Origin: Rhodobacteraceae bacterium UBA2553
GTDB taxonomy: Bacteria > Pseudomonadota > Alphaproteobacteria > Rhodobacterales > Rhodobacteraceae
DNA length: 11,703 nucleotides
Direction: 5' to 3'
Assembly (NCBI GenBank): GCA_002340515.1
Contig: DDMF01000023.1
Coordinates: 1-11,703 of the forward strand
The position numbers and the translations under genes were made by a program. The notes below the pieces were generated by a model that did no database searches, was not told the DNA's origin, and saw nothing but the letters and a program-made list of their open reading frames with translations. Of the stretch, positions 1 through 6,838 are shown piece after piece (position 1 is the first letter of the stretch; each line of letters starts with the position of its first letter).

Positions 1-43
1 CATCGAAAAACCTTAAACTAAGCGGCCATCGGTCGTGGCAGGG

Positions 44-805
44 TCAAGGTCCGGTTTGGTCTGTCCTTACTTCTAAATGGGCGCGGGCCAGTCCCCTTTT
101 TGTAACGTCGAGCGCGTGAACGGTGCTCATAGAAAGATGTGACGCCAACACATCGTAGGCTGCTTTAAAGTCGCTCGTGCGTAGGAGTTCGACCAACTGT
201 GCGTGTTCGGCAAAGGTGCGTTCTCGGTGCTCAGCACTGTCAATTTCTATCGCTCGAAAGAACCGAATGCGGGCGTTTACATTTCGCAATGTCTTCAGAA
301 GCACAGCGTTGCCAGCCATTCCTGCGAGCGCTTCGTGAAAGTGTTCGTCCGCCTGAGCCAAATCGGCTGCCGACATGCTGTCGCGCCGCGTGGCGATAGC
401 ATTCCAATTGGCGCACAGCGCGTCTATATCCTCGTAACTTGCAACGTGTTCGATCCGGCTAAAGGCCCCCAGCTCAAGCGTCGCGCGCAGTTCGTAGAGG
501 TCGAAAACCTCTTGTGCATCTATGTCTCTGCAGAAAAAACCTTTGTTAGGTTCAAAGGTCATCAGCTCATCAACGACCAGACGATTTAGCGCCTCTCGAA
601 TGGGCGTTCTGCTGACGGAAAGCTGCGCGGCAAGCTCGACTTCTTTCACTTTTTGGCCGGGCCGGAACTCATAGTTGACAGCACGTTCCTTCAAGGCCTC
701 ATAGATACGTTCGACGCTATCAGCCGGGCGCAATGGCGCTGGGTTTTCGGTTGTGTTCGAGGTGGATTTCATATGCGCTAGGTTACCTGTCATTTCTAAC
801 ATCAA
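44..805 (-). CDS. GntR-family transcriptional regulator, FCD (FadR/VanR-like) subfamily
   Basis: DNA-binding one-component regulator, 253 residues from the longest start. An N-terminal winged helix-turn-helix spans roughly residues 30-90, with the typical core around VSRTPIREALNRLV (residues 64-77). An all-helical FCD ligand domain follows. The usual FCD metal or ligand set is visible: D153, H157 (in DEHFHEAL), H201 (in EHAQLVELL) and H223. Members of this family sense small carboxylates and usually control an adjacent catabolic operon. The gene is divergent from the phzF-like gene, and a perfect palindrome (807-820) lies in the gap, so autoregulation and control of 927-2560 are likely (inference). 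The start is uncertain: there are ATGs at 805, 802, 793 and 772, none with a good ribosome binding site. The ATG at 772 (242 residues) leaves more room for a leader past the operator. Family assignment is secure; the ligand is unknown. Confidence 0.92.
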   Translation of the reverse strand: MMLEMTGNLAHMKSTSNTTENPAPLRPADSVERIYEALKERAVNYEFRPGQKVKEVELAAQLSVSRTPIREALNRLVVDELMTFEPNKGFFCRDIDAQEVFDLYELRATLELGAFSRIEHVASYEDIDALCANWNAIATRRDSMSAADLAQADEHFHEALAGMAGNAVLLKTLRNVNARIRFFRAIEIDSAEHRERTFAEHAQLVELLRTSDFKAAYDVLASHLSMSTVHALDVTKRGLARAHLEVRTDQTGP

Positions 806-806
806 A

Positions 807-820
807 AAGTGTGCACACTT
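807..820. promoter_or_regulatory. Candidate GntR operator 1 (perfect 14-bp palindrome)
   Basis: AAGTGTGCACACTT is a perfect inverted repeat in the gap between the divergent gntR-like and phzF-like genes. Its size and symmetry fit an FCD-type GntR operator. A related palindrome occurs at 3714-3727 in front of the other operon of the island. A degenerate partial copy (AAGTGAGTACC, 830-840) lies just downstream and may be a weak second site. The link to the regulator is inferred from position and repetition. Confidence 0.6.
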
Positions 821-926
821 CGGTCGACAAAGTGAGTACCTATCAGTATGTACAACAGAACGATCAAAAACGGGACCTCAAATCAGCTGACATCCTTGCC
901 ACGTCTCTTTCTGGAGTGAACAGAAC

Positions 927-1835
927 ATGACAAAACTACGCGCTTATCAGGTCGATTCATTTACCAACCAACCCTATTCGGGAAATCCGGCAGGTGTTGT
1001 TGCAAATGCAGAAGGTCTGAGCGCCATCCAAATGCAGCGCATTGCGCGTGAGCTGAACAACTCGGAAACCGCATTCATTTTGCCCGCTGACGGAGCAGAC
1101 CATGATATGATCGTGCGATTTTTCACGCCGACAGCCGAGGTGCCGTCCTGTGGGCATGCGACGATTGCTGCAAACTTTGTGCGGGCATTCGAACGTGGTG
1201 GTGCCAACCAAACCTTGGTGCAGAAAACAGGTGCGGGCCTGATGCCCATTGCGGTTGAGGCCACAGAACATGGCCCGCGGATTAGCATGACCCAAGCCAA
1301 GCCGACGCTAGACGCGCCGCTGGCGGTGGACATCTGCGAACGGATATGGGCCGCGCTTGGCCAATCGAACGGCGCAAGGCGTGATTTGCCAGCGCAGGTG
1401 GTATCCACCGGGCATTCCAAAGTGATGCTGCCCTATCAGACGCGTGAATTGGTCGATGCGCTGGTACCGGACATGCCCGCACTCGCAGCCCTATCGGCCG
1501 AGATTGGCTGCAACGGATTTTTCCCGTTTGCCATCGGTAAACAGGGCGATCGCAATCTTGTTTACGGTCGCATGTTCGGGCCAGCTATTGGCATCGCCGA
1601 AGACCCTGTTACGGGAAATGCAAACGGACCTGTGGGGGCCTATTTGGCGCATCACGGTTTTGCCCCGTCAGGCGACGCTCCTTTTTGTTTTACAGGGCTT
1701 CAGGGCGTTGCCATGGGTCGTCCGGGGCACGTTGATGTCAAGGTTACGCGATCTGGCCAAACCCCGTTATCCGTCACAATTAGCGGCACAGCCGTTTTGG
1801 TTTTTTCAACGGAAATACCAGCGCCACAGCTTTAG
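927..1835 (+). CDS. PhzF-family isomerase/epimerase-like protein
   Basis: 302-residue enzyme of the PhzF family, which has the diaminopimelate-epimerase fold with two pseudo-symmetric lobes; this is a normal length. The N-terminal lobe carries the family signature SETAF (residues 46-50) with the presumed general acid/base E47, and the CGHAT loop (75-79). The C-terminal lobe carries EDPVTGNANGPVGAYL (225-240), the matching loop. The protein should be cytosolic. PhzF proper isomerises a dihydroanthranilate in phenazine synthesis, but no other phenazine genes are present, so this is one of the many family members with an unknown substrate. The start is supported by GGAG at 913-916. It is followed after 26 bases by the YfcG-like transferase, so the two are probably one operon behind operator 1. 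Family call secure, reaction unknown. Confidence 0.93.
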   Translation: MTKLRAYQVDSFTNQPYSGNPAGVVANAEGLSAIQMQRIARELNNSETAFILPADGADHDMIVRFFTPTAEVPSCGHATIAANFVRAFERGGANQTLVQKTGAGLMPIAVEATEHGPRISMTQAKPTLDAPLAVDICERIWAALGQSNGARRDLPAQVVSTGHSKVMLPYQTRELVDALVPDMPALAALSAEIGCNGFFPFAIGKQGDRNLVYGRMFGPAIGIAEDPVTGNANGPVGAYLAHHGFAPSGDAPFCFTGLQGVAMGRPGHVDVKVTRSGQTPLSVTISGTAVLVFSTEIPAPQL

Positions 1836-1861
1836 AGCTTTCGCAGAAAAGGAACCACACA

Positions 1862-2560
1862 ATGATTGACCTTTACTATTGGACCACACCCAACGGCCAT
1901 AAATTGACGATGATGCTTGAGGAATGTGGGTTGGAGTATCGCATCATCCCGATCAACATCAGCGCGGGCGACCAGTTCGGCCCTGCGTTCTTGGAAATCT
2001 CACCCAACAACAAGATGCCTGCGATGGTGGATCATACCCCTGCCGACGGTGGCGCACCCGTGTCGATGTTTGAATCCGGTGCAATGCTGCAATATCTGGG
2101 CGAGAAGACGGGGAAATTTCTGCCGCAAGATCTGCGCGGTCGAACCGAAGTTGTGACATGGCTATACTGGCAAATGGGTGGACTTGGCCCGATGGCAGGG
2201 CAAAACCATCATTTCAACCACTATGCACCGGAAAAAATACCCTACGCCCAGCAGCGCTATATCAATGAGACCAACCGGCTTTACGGTGTTCTCAATCATC
2301 AACTAAAAGGTCGGGATTTTATTGCCGGGGACTATTCAATTGCCGACATGGCAAGTTTTCCGTGGATCCGGGGCCATGAGGGACAAGGGCAAGATCTGAA
2401 CGACTTCCCGAATGTCAAAACATGGTTTCAGCGGGTGTCTGATCGCCCGGCTACCCAGCGTGCACTCGACCTTGCCAAAACGATCAATACCGCGCCAAGT
2501 GTTACTGAAAAGGGCAAGGATATCCTGTTTAACCAGACCGCCAAAGTACTGCGTCGATAA
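1862..2560 (+). CDS. yfcG: Nu-class glutathione transferase, YfcG-like
   Basis: 232-residue cytosolic glutathione transferase of the Nu class, whose model is E. coli YfcG (glutathione-dependent disulfide reductase). The thioredoxin-like domain starts IDLYYWTTPNGHK, with T9 and N11 in the positions that contact glutathione in YfcG. The cis-proline motif NKMPAMVD (50-57) and the glutathione-binding ES pair (71-72) follow. The helical domain has the class-typical segment GGLGPMAGQNHHFNHYAP (about 106-123) and YSIADMASFPW. There is a good ribosome binding site (AAAAGGA, 1847-1853). It is the second gene behind phzF. Nu-class enzymes also act as glutathione lyases after LigE/LigF etherases in some sphingomonads, which matters because a LigE-like protein is encoded just downstream on the other strand. 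The gene symbol is by similarity; the in vivo substrate is not known. Confidence 0.93.
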   Translation: MIDLYYWTTPNGHKLTMMLEECGLEYRIIPINISAGDQFGPAFLEISPNNKMPAMVDHTPADGGAPVSMFESGAMLQYLGEKTGKFLPQDLRGRTEVVTWLYWQMGGLGPMAGQNHHFNHYAPEKIPYAQQRYINETNRLYGVLNHQLKGRDFIAGDYSIADMASFPWIRGHEGQGQDLNDFPNVKTWFQRVSDRPATQRALDLAKTINTAPSVTEKGKDILFNQTAKVLRR

Positions 2561-2579
2561 GGAGAGCATTTTTGCGTGA

Positions 2580-2954
2580 CTAAAGGCCGGCAATGGCATC
2601 AATGGCGACGCTGCATCCTTTATGAAGATCAGCGACCGCCACCACGCCGCGGGCTGGTCGATGCGGCCCAAACCAACTGCGGTAAACGGCATCGACATCC
2701 TCCCAATCGGCAATGTCAGTCAGGAAAATCATAACTTTGATGATGGCGGTCCGGTCCTGATCGGCCCCCCGCAAAATCTCTTCGACATTCACAAGAGCTT
2801 GCCGGGCTTGATCGCCAGCGCTGCCAGGTGGTGCATTTTGCCGTTTTGGATCAAGCCCAAGTTGGGTTGAGACATAGATCGTGTCGCCATGCTGAATGGC
2901 CTGTTCATAGTGCCCGAAAGGTGTGGGCCCTGTTGTGCTTTGAATTGGGCGCAT
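2580..2954 (-). CDS. RidA (YjgF/YER057c/UK114) family protein
   Basis: Small trimeric-type protein of 124 residues, the usual length. RidA proteins hydrolyse reactive enamine/imine intermediates; paralogues take part in degradation pathways. The typical order of motifs is visible: an IYVSTQLGLDP strand (26-36), QARQALVNVEEIL (49-61), VMIFLTDIADW, then PARGVVAVADL with R102 aligning with the catalytic arginine (R105) of E. coli RidA. The residue aligning with E120 of the E. coli protein is D119 (AIDAIA), a conservative but notable change. The gene follows the LigE-like transferase: that stop codon and the ATG here lie in TGAGGATG, so translation is probably coupled. A GTG at 2966 would give a 4-residue-longer protein overlapping the upstream gene; I prefer the ATG because GAAGGG lies at a workable distance before it. 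Confidence 0.92.
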   Translation of the reverse strand: MRPIQSTTGPTPFGHYEQAIQHGDTIYVSTQLGLDPKRQNAPPGSAGDQARQALVNVEEILRGADQDRTAIIKVMIFLTDIADWEDVDAVYRSWFGPHRPARGVVAVADLHKGCSVAIDAIAGL

Positions 2955-2956
2955 CC

Positions 2957-3655
2957 TCAGGCACACCCTTCAGCGCAGGGCGCATTGCCGCCTAGTCCAT
3001 CGTAAAGCCCTGCCATGCGATCGAACCAGTCTCGTACAAGGGTTCCTTTATCGGGTAACAGCGAAAACGCCGAGATAACCTGTGGCCATTGCAGCGATCC
3101 GAACACGATGTAATCGGGATAAAGTGGGCTCGATCCGCCGGTAAAGGGTTGTTTGTCGAGCATGCGGGACAACGGTAACAACTGTTTGTGAAACTGCTGC
3201 AACATGGCCTCGCGCCCGCGTTGGTGGTCTTCCAGCGACCGACCGAGGTCCTGTTCGCGGCTCTGGCGGAAATAGTTTTGATCCTCTGGCTGCAGGGCGT
3301 CATGAATATCTTTGATCACCGCCGCAGCAATACCGCTGTGCAAAGTTGAGCTCCAAGCTTCGACAAACCGCGACAAAGCAATGCCGCCAGCACCGCCGAA
3401 AAGCGACGGACGATCCGGGTAGCGATGTTCAAGATAAAGCGCGATTTCGAAAGAGTCGCGAATGTTGTGTCCCCCGTCCTGAATAACGGGGAGCGTGGCG
3501 TGCCTTCCATCCAAGATTTTAGGAATGTCGGTAAACCGAACAGGAACGGTTTCAAAGTCCAGCCGCTTATGCGCCAACGACATTTTTGTGCGCCAGCAAT
3601 AGGGGCTGAACCGCACATCACCTTGGCCGCAGAGGTCGAAAAGCTCAATTGTCAT
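2957..3655 (-). CDS. Glutathione transferase, LigE-type (beta-etherase-like)
   Basis: 232-residue glutathione transferase. The N-terminal thioredoxin-like domain has FSPYCWRTKMSLAHK (16-30), the hallmark of the LigE/LigP branch, with S17 at the expected catalytic-serine position, then TLPVIQD with cis-P56 and the DSFEIALYLE stretch (67-76; D67/S68 contact glutathione). The helical domain contains SREQDLGRSLEDHQRGREAM and ends VRDWFDRMAGLYDGLGG, both closely resembling what I recall of LigE from Sphingobium. It lacks the long C-terminal tail of LigE, which is about 280 residues. LigE-type enzymes cleave beta-aryl ethers by attack of glutathione on the alpha-ketone, but many homologues have other substrates, so the activity is not certain. 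The start ATG has GGTGA upstream. It is the first gene of a two-gene operon with ridA and sits about 60 bases downstream of operator 2. Confidence 0.88.
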   Translation of the reverse strand: MTIELFDLCGQGDVRFSPYCWRTKMSLAHKRLDFETVPVRFTDIPKILDGRHATLPVIQDGGHNIRDSFEIALYLEHRYPDRPSLFGGAGGIALSRFVEAWSSTLHSGIAAAVIKDIHDALQPEDQNYFRQSREQDLGRSLEDHQRGREAMLQQFHKQLLPLSRMLDKQPFTGGSSPLYPDYIVFGSLQWPQVISAFSLLPDKGTLVRDWFDRMAGLYDGLGGNAPCAEGCA

Positions 3656-3709
3656 CGTTGATTCACCATTTTCTATACAACGTCATATCTGAAGAAAATG
3701 GAGCGCATG

Positions 3710-3731
3710 TCAATAGTGTATACACTTTTGA
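3710..3731. promoter_or_regulatory. Candidate GntR operator 2 (22-bp near-perfect palindrome)
   Basis: The core TAGTGTATACACTT (3714-3727) is flanked by TCAA on the left and TTGA on the right. Ten of eleven base pairs in the 22-base inverted repeat match, with only 3714/3727 mismatched. On the minus strand the core reads AAGTGTATACACTA and matches operator 1 at 11 of 14 positions, differing in the two central bases and the last one. It lies about 60 bases upstream of the LigE-like gene, where it could overlap that promoter, and about 300 bases from the divergent transporter pseudogene. Confidence 0.6.
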
Positions 3732-3755
3732 GTGCCGAAGAAAACTTAGCAGACA

Positions 3756-3884
3756 TTCATGCACATTGCAGCATCTGGTACTATGGGCTCTCCTGACACC
3801 TTCGCCGCACCATCTACGAACGGTTGGTCCGAAAACGGGTGCCGTTCTCTGCGTAGAGCTTGAACTGGCAAGACGCGGGACGAA
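3756..3884 (+). repeat. Left copy of a 129-bp diverged inverted repeat
   Basis: Aligns without gaps to the reverse complement of 6638-6766. I count 108 identical bases of 129 (about 84%) by hand. The best-conserved core runs from about 3800 to 3845, around TTCGCCGCAC and ATCTACGAACGG. Both copies lie upstream of, and in the same orientation as, an EamA transporter gene. In the right-hand half, differences fall mostly on one codon position (7 of 9 between repeat positions 60 and 115), a hint that it was once coding. However, no frame gives a recognisable protein, and one of the open frames is interrupted by stop codons here. It may be a remnant of a mobile element or of a gene that preceded both transporters. 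Confidence 0.75.
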
Positions 3885-4032
3885 GTACCAATTCGCGGCG
3901 TTGGCAGAAGGTGCTGGTCAGAGGCCATTCCTTGGCATCTATGTACCACGAACAGCTTCGGTGTCGCAAACGGAAGGCCAAAGCGACAGCCGCATCGCTA
4001 GCAATGAGAAAGAAATGTCTTTCGGAGACCAA

Positions 4033-4949
4033 ATGACTGTCATGAACCAACCGTCACTCGGCACTGACGGGCACCGGTTCGGTGTCCTGTTTGTCTTTAC
4101 TGCTGGTGTGCTTTGGTCGACCGTCGGGCTTGGAATACGGCTGATCGAAGACGCGGTTGTGTGGCAGATATTACTTTACCGATCGGCCAGCCTGTCACTT
4201 CTGCTTTATGTGTTCATTCGCATGCGCTCTGGTGAAAGCCCCTTTGCCAGATCCGCCGCACCGGGTTCCCAGCAGTGATCGCAGGGCTGTCACTGGTGGC
4301 TGCTTATTCCGGAGGGATATATGCAATCCAGGCGACATCTGTAGCAAACGCCATGCTTCTGTTTGCAACAGCACCCTTTATGGCGGCAGTTCTGGGATGG
4401 GTTGTTCTGCGTGAACCTGTACGCCCTGCCACCTGGGTGGCCATAGCCGTTGCCATTGCCGGTATCGCGATCATGGTCGCAGATAAATCTGGAGGCGTAG
4501 CCTTGAAGGGCAGTCTGGCGGCCTTGGGGTCCGCCTTTGGATTTGCGGTCTTCACTGTGGCGCTGCGTTGGGGAAAATCAGGTGAAATGCTGCCGTCGGT
4601 GTTTCTGTCCGGATTGTTCGGCATCATCGTGACGTCAGGCATATGTCTGTTTTTGGAATTGCCCCCGGTGTTGTCGGTCCGGGATGGCGGCATTGCCATG
4701 GGCATGGGGGTGTTTCAGGTCGGCGCAGGGTTGATCCTGTATACACTGGGGTCTCGCAGCCTTCCTGCTGCGGAACTTGCGCTGTTGTCACTGGCCGAAG
4801 TGCTCCTTGGGCCGTTATGGGTCTGGTTATTCATCGGTGAAACCGCCACGCTCAACACATTGACTGGTGGCGCAGTGTTGCTTGCAGCGATTGCCGGAAA
4901 CGCTCTGTCAGGCAAGCGACGTAGGCCGCCGCCGATCACGTCACCTTAG
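4033..4949 (+). pseudogene. EamA/DMT-superfamily transporter, frameshifted
   Basis: Inner-membrane drug/metabolite transporter interrupted by one frameshift. Part one starts MTVMNQ at 4033 (GGAGA 4024-4028) and encodes the first two helices (FGVLFVFTAGVLWSTVGLGI; ILLYRSASLSLLLYVFI), then runs to a TGA at 4276. The rest continues in the frame one base earlier, readable from about 4251 as IRRTGFPAVIAGLSLVAAYSG and on to 4949. Joining after SPFA restores the continuous sequence SPFA-QIRRTGFP, so one base is missing somewhere in 4239-4250. The restored protein would be about 305 residues with ten helices, normal for EamA proteins with two repeats; the motif ANAMLLFATAPFMAAVLGW is typical. An internal GTG at 4275 would make a 224-residue fragment lacking the first helices, unlikely to be functional. 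A sequencing error is an equally good explanation. The substrate is unknown; its place next to the glutathione-enzyme island allows a role in moving its substrate. Confidence 0.82.
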
Positions 4950-5001
4950 GGGATTGGGGACAACCTATTCCTGATGGGGCCACCGTGAGTGGGTGCGTTG
5001 C

Positions 5002-5097
5002 ATGAGTGATCTGGTACACATGCGCATCATAAGTGTTGCACTTGGGATTCTGATATACGTGTTGCTATTGCGCGGCTTTAGCCAAAGGGACGTCTAG
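5002..5097 (+). CDS. Possible 31-residue single-helix membrane protein
   Basis: An ATG-to-TAG reading frame encodes a short protein with a charged N-terminus (MSDLVHMR), one hydrophobic stretch of about 17 residues (IISVALGILIYVLLLRG) and a polar tail (FSQRDV). This is the layout of known small membrane proteins. It follows the transporter pseudogene by 52 bases and ends one base before the rpsU stop on the other strand. I see no convincing ribosome binding site, and a frame of this length can arise by chance, so this is only a candidate. Confidence 0.25.
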   Translation: MSDLVHMRIISVALGILIYVLLLRGFSQRDV

Positions 5098-5298
5098 CTA
5101 CCCTTCGCGTTCCAGTTTTTTTCGCGCCAGTTTGCGGGCACGACGGATTGCTTCGCCTTTCTCCCGTGCCTTTTTCTCAGACGGTTTTTCGAAGTGTTGC
5201 TTCAGTTTCATTTCTTGGAATACGCCTTCGCGTTGTAGCTTTTTCTTCAACACCCGAAGAGCTTGATCGACGTTGTTGTCGCGAACACTAACCTGCAT
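5098..5298 (-). CDS. rpsU: 30S ribosomal protein bS21
   Basis: 66-residue basic protein of the small ribosomal subunit, which helps base pairing of mRNA with the 3' end of 16S rRNA during initiation. The sequence begins MQVSVRDNNVDQALRVLKKK and continues with the family's FEKPSEKKARE region and a strongly basic C-terminus (RRARKLARKKLEREG). Length is normal for alphaproteobacteria. It stands alone between two convergent transporter genes, with its own upstream region of 189 bases, and so is probably transcribed separately. It is not in the rpsU-dnaG-rpoD arrangement of enterobacteria. Identification is secure. Confidence 0.97.
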   Translation of the reverse strand: MQVSVRDNNVDQALRVLKKKLQREGVFQEMKLKQHFEKPSEKKAREKGEAIRRARKLARKKLEREG

Positions 5299-5332
5299 TT
5301 GGTTTTCACTACCTTTGTGGATTGACTTGGAT

Positions 5333-5361
5333 CAGGTTTGCGAGAACCCGCACCTTGTCAA
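5333..5361 (-). promoter_or_regulatory. Possible rpsU promoter
   Basis: On the minus strand a perfect TTGACA (5361-5356) lies about 60 bases upstream of the rpsU start. At 17 bases' spacing the sequence is AACCTG, a poor -10 element, so only the -35 box is convincing. The position is appropriate for a highly expressed ribosomal protein gene. Confidence 0.3.
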
Positions 5362-5487
5362 GACACTTTTGTGTATGCAACTGCACGTCGGAATAACGGC
5401 GTTCTTCCTAATTCTAGTTTTCGACCGTTGAGCCGCGTTTTCAGCGGTGTCTTCGCTCACCCAGTATCAGCCGAGGCTGCTTGTAGA

Positions 5488-6549
5488 TTAAGGTAACTTC
5501 TTGTCAAACTCATCCAGTTCCATGGCCTCAGCATCCAACGCGTCTGCCAATACCATAGAAGGCGCGCCTGGGGCAAAAACCGTCTGAGCCGTGGGCGGGT
5601 TGTCGTCTGCGGAGCGATTGACCCGAAGTTCACGATAGGCTGTGTACATGCCGCTCACTATGATCAGTACCATGCCAATGAAGGTCGTATGGGGTGGGAT
5701 TTCCCCCCACAGCAGGTATGCGAGGATGGCTGCCAAAGGCAGGTAACTATAGTCGAATGGTGCGATCACACTCGCGCTGGCGATCTGATATGCACGCGAG
5801 ACCAGTGTATAGGCCACCGTTCCGATTGCCCCCAGTAAAGCCAGCATCGCGATGCCTTCGACATTTGGCACCGGCCAACTCATGCGCAAATGGTTTAGTT
5901 CTGGCGAGACCACAATCATTTGCGTAACCACAAATCCCATCGGAACGATTACAAAACCCGAGAAAGAGATCGTGTATAGCCCGATGACGAGCGATGTGTC
6001 CTGCTCTCCGATCTTTCGCACAATGATTTGGCTGATTGCATAGGTAAGTGCGCAAAAAAGCGGAAGAGCCGAAATCCAGCCAAAGTTTCCGCCTGTGGGG
6101 TTCATCGCGATGACAACGCCCGCAAACCCTACCAGCAGTGCGGCAATGCGGTGCATTCCAACCTTCTCCTGCAGAAACAGCGCTGCCAAAGTCGCGGTCA
6201 TCAGGGGTGCGGCGAAGAACAGCGTCGTGACCTCGGCAAGGCCCATAAAAGGAAAGGCGGTATAGAACATCGCGAAGCCTGAAGCAAAGAGCATGGCACG
6301 TGCTAGATACCAAGGCCAAAGAGGGGTTAAAATACGATGCGGCGCACCTAGCCACAGGACGAGCGGCAGCAAGGTCATCAAAGCGACGATGGAGCGGCTG
6401 AAGATCAGCATCCACACCGGGTAATGTGTCAACATACCCTTCATTAGAACGTCCTGCCCGACAAACAGCACCATGCCCGCAAGCACACAGGTGATCCCTT
6501 GGAGAGTGCGTGACAGCGACGGTGCGTGTGTATTTGTTGAGACGGTCAT
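5488..6549 (-). CDS. EamA/DMT-superfamily transporter
   Basis: Inner-membrane transporter of 353 residues with two EamA repeats and about ten hydrophobic helices, beginning ITCVLAGMVLFVGQDVLMKG and ending FIGMVLIIVSGMYTAYREL. The typical end of the first repeat (LAEVTTLFFAAPLMTATLAALFLQEKVG) and of the second (SVIAPFDYSYLPLAAILAYLLWGEIPP) are visible. A cytosolic, acidic C-terminal tail of about 40 residues (ending MELDEFDKKLP) follows. I chose the ATG at 6549 (MTVSTNTH); a GTG at 6588 would add 13 residues, but neither start has a clear ribosome binding site. It belongs to a different subgroup from the broken transporter at 4033, so the two are not a recent duplication. The substrate cannot be told from sequence; related proteins export or import amino acids, SAM or riboflavin. 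Confidence 0.9.
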   Translation of the reverse strand: MTVSTNTHAPSLSRTLQGITCVLAGMVLFVGQDVLMKGMLTHYPVWMLIFSRSIVALMTLLPLVLWLGAPHRILTPLWPWYLARAMLFASGFAMFYTAFPFMGLAEVTTLFFAAPLMTATLAALFLQEKVGMHRIAALLVGFAGVVIAMNPTGGNFGWISALPLFCALTYAISQIIVRKIGEQDTSLVIGLYTISFSGFVIVPMGFVVTQMIVVSPELNHLRMSWPVPNVEGIAMLALLGAIGTVAYTLVSRAYQIASASVIAPFDYSYLPLAAILAYLLWGEIPPHTTFIGMVLIIVSGMYTAYRELRVNRSADDNPPTAQTVFAPGAPSMVLADALDAEAMELDEFDKKLP

Positions 6550-6637
6550 GACAGTAGACTGCTTATTCCAGGATGAGCATCCCGCCACGCAGCGACCGGA
6601 ATGTCGGTTTCAATCAATAATCCAGATCAAAGGCCAG

Positions 6638-6766
6638 TTTGTCCCACGTCTTTCCGGTTCATGCGCGACGCAGCGAATGGCACCCGTTCTCGGACCAGCC
6701 GTTCGTAGATCGTGCGGCGAAGGAGCCTGAAGAGCCCAAAGTGCAAGATGCTGCAACGTGCTTGAA
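6638..6766 (-). repeat. Right copy of the 129-bp diverged inverted repeat
   Basis: Reverse-complement partner of 3756-3884, with 21 differences and no gaps. It fills about half of the 289-base gap between the intact transporter and the CDGSH/glutamate-synthase protein, and lies upstream of the transporter in the same relative orientation as the left copy does to its transporter. Here the frame containing LRRTIYERLVRERVPFAAS is open for about 38 codons, while the left copy has stops in it. The rest of the gap (6550-6637 and 6767-6838) shows nothing recognisable. Confidence 0.75.
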
Positions 6767-6838
6767 CGGCGGCTTCCACGTTCAGTTGGCAGCAGCGAGG
6801 CAACATCCGAACACGTCACCTCGCATGATGGCTTATGC

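Larger units (their letters stand above)
3656..4032. other. Intergenic region between LigE-like gene and transporter pseudogene
   Basis: These 377 bases hold operator 2 and the left copy of the 129-bp inverted repeat. An open reading frame runs through the whole stretch into the transporter, but its translation does not look like a protein family and I regard it as chance read-through. Between 3885 and 4032 I see nothing recognisable except the presumed ribosome binding site GGAGA (4024-4028) of the transporter. Confidence 0.5.

Noticed and set aside
927..1835. A phenazine biosynthesis cluster suggested by the PhzF-like gene
   Set aside because: No phzA, B, C, D, E or G homologue is present, and most PhzF-family proteins are unrelated to phenazines.
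3649..4032. Open frame upstream of and in frame with the transporter, which would extend it by 128 residues
   Set aside because: The added part overlaps the LigE-like start, crosses operator 2 and the inverted repeat, and has no membrane or domain character; a normal-length EamA start with GGAGA exists at 4033.
4738..4748. TGTATACACTG, resembling the GntR operator core
   Set aside because: Only about 10 of 14 core positions match, and it lies inside the transporter coding sequence far from any start.
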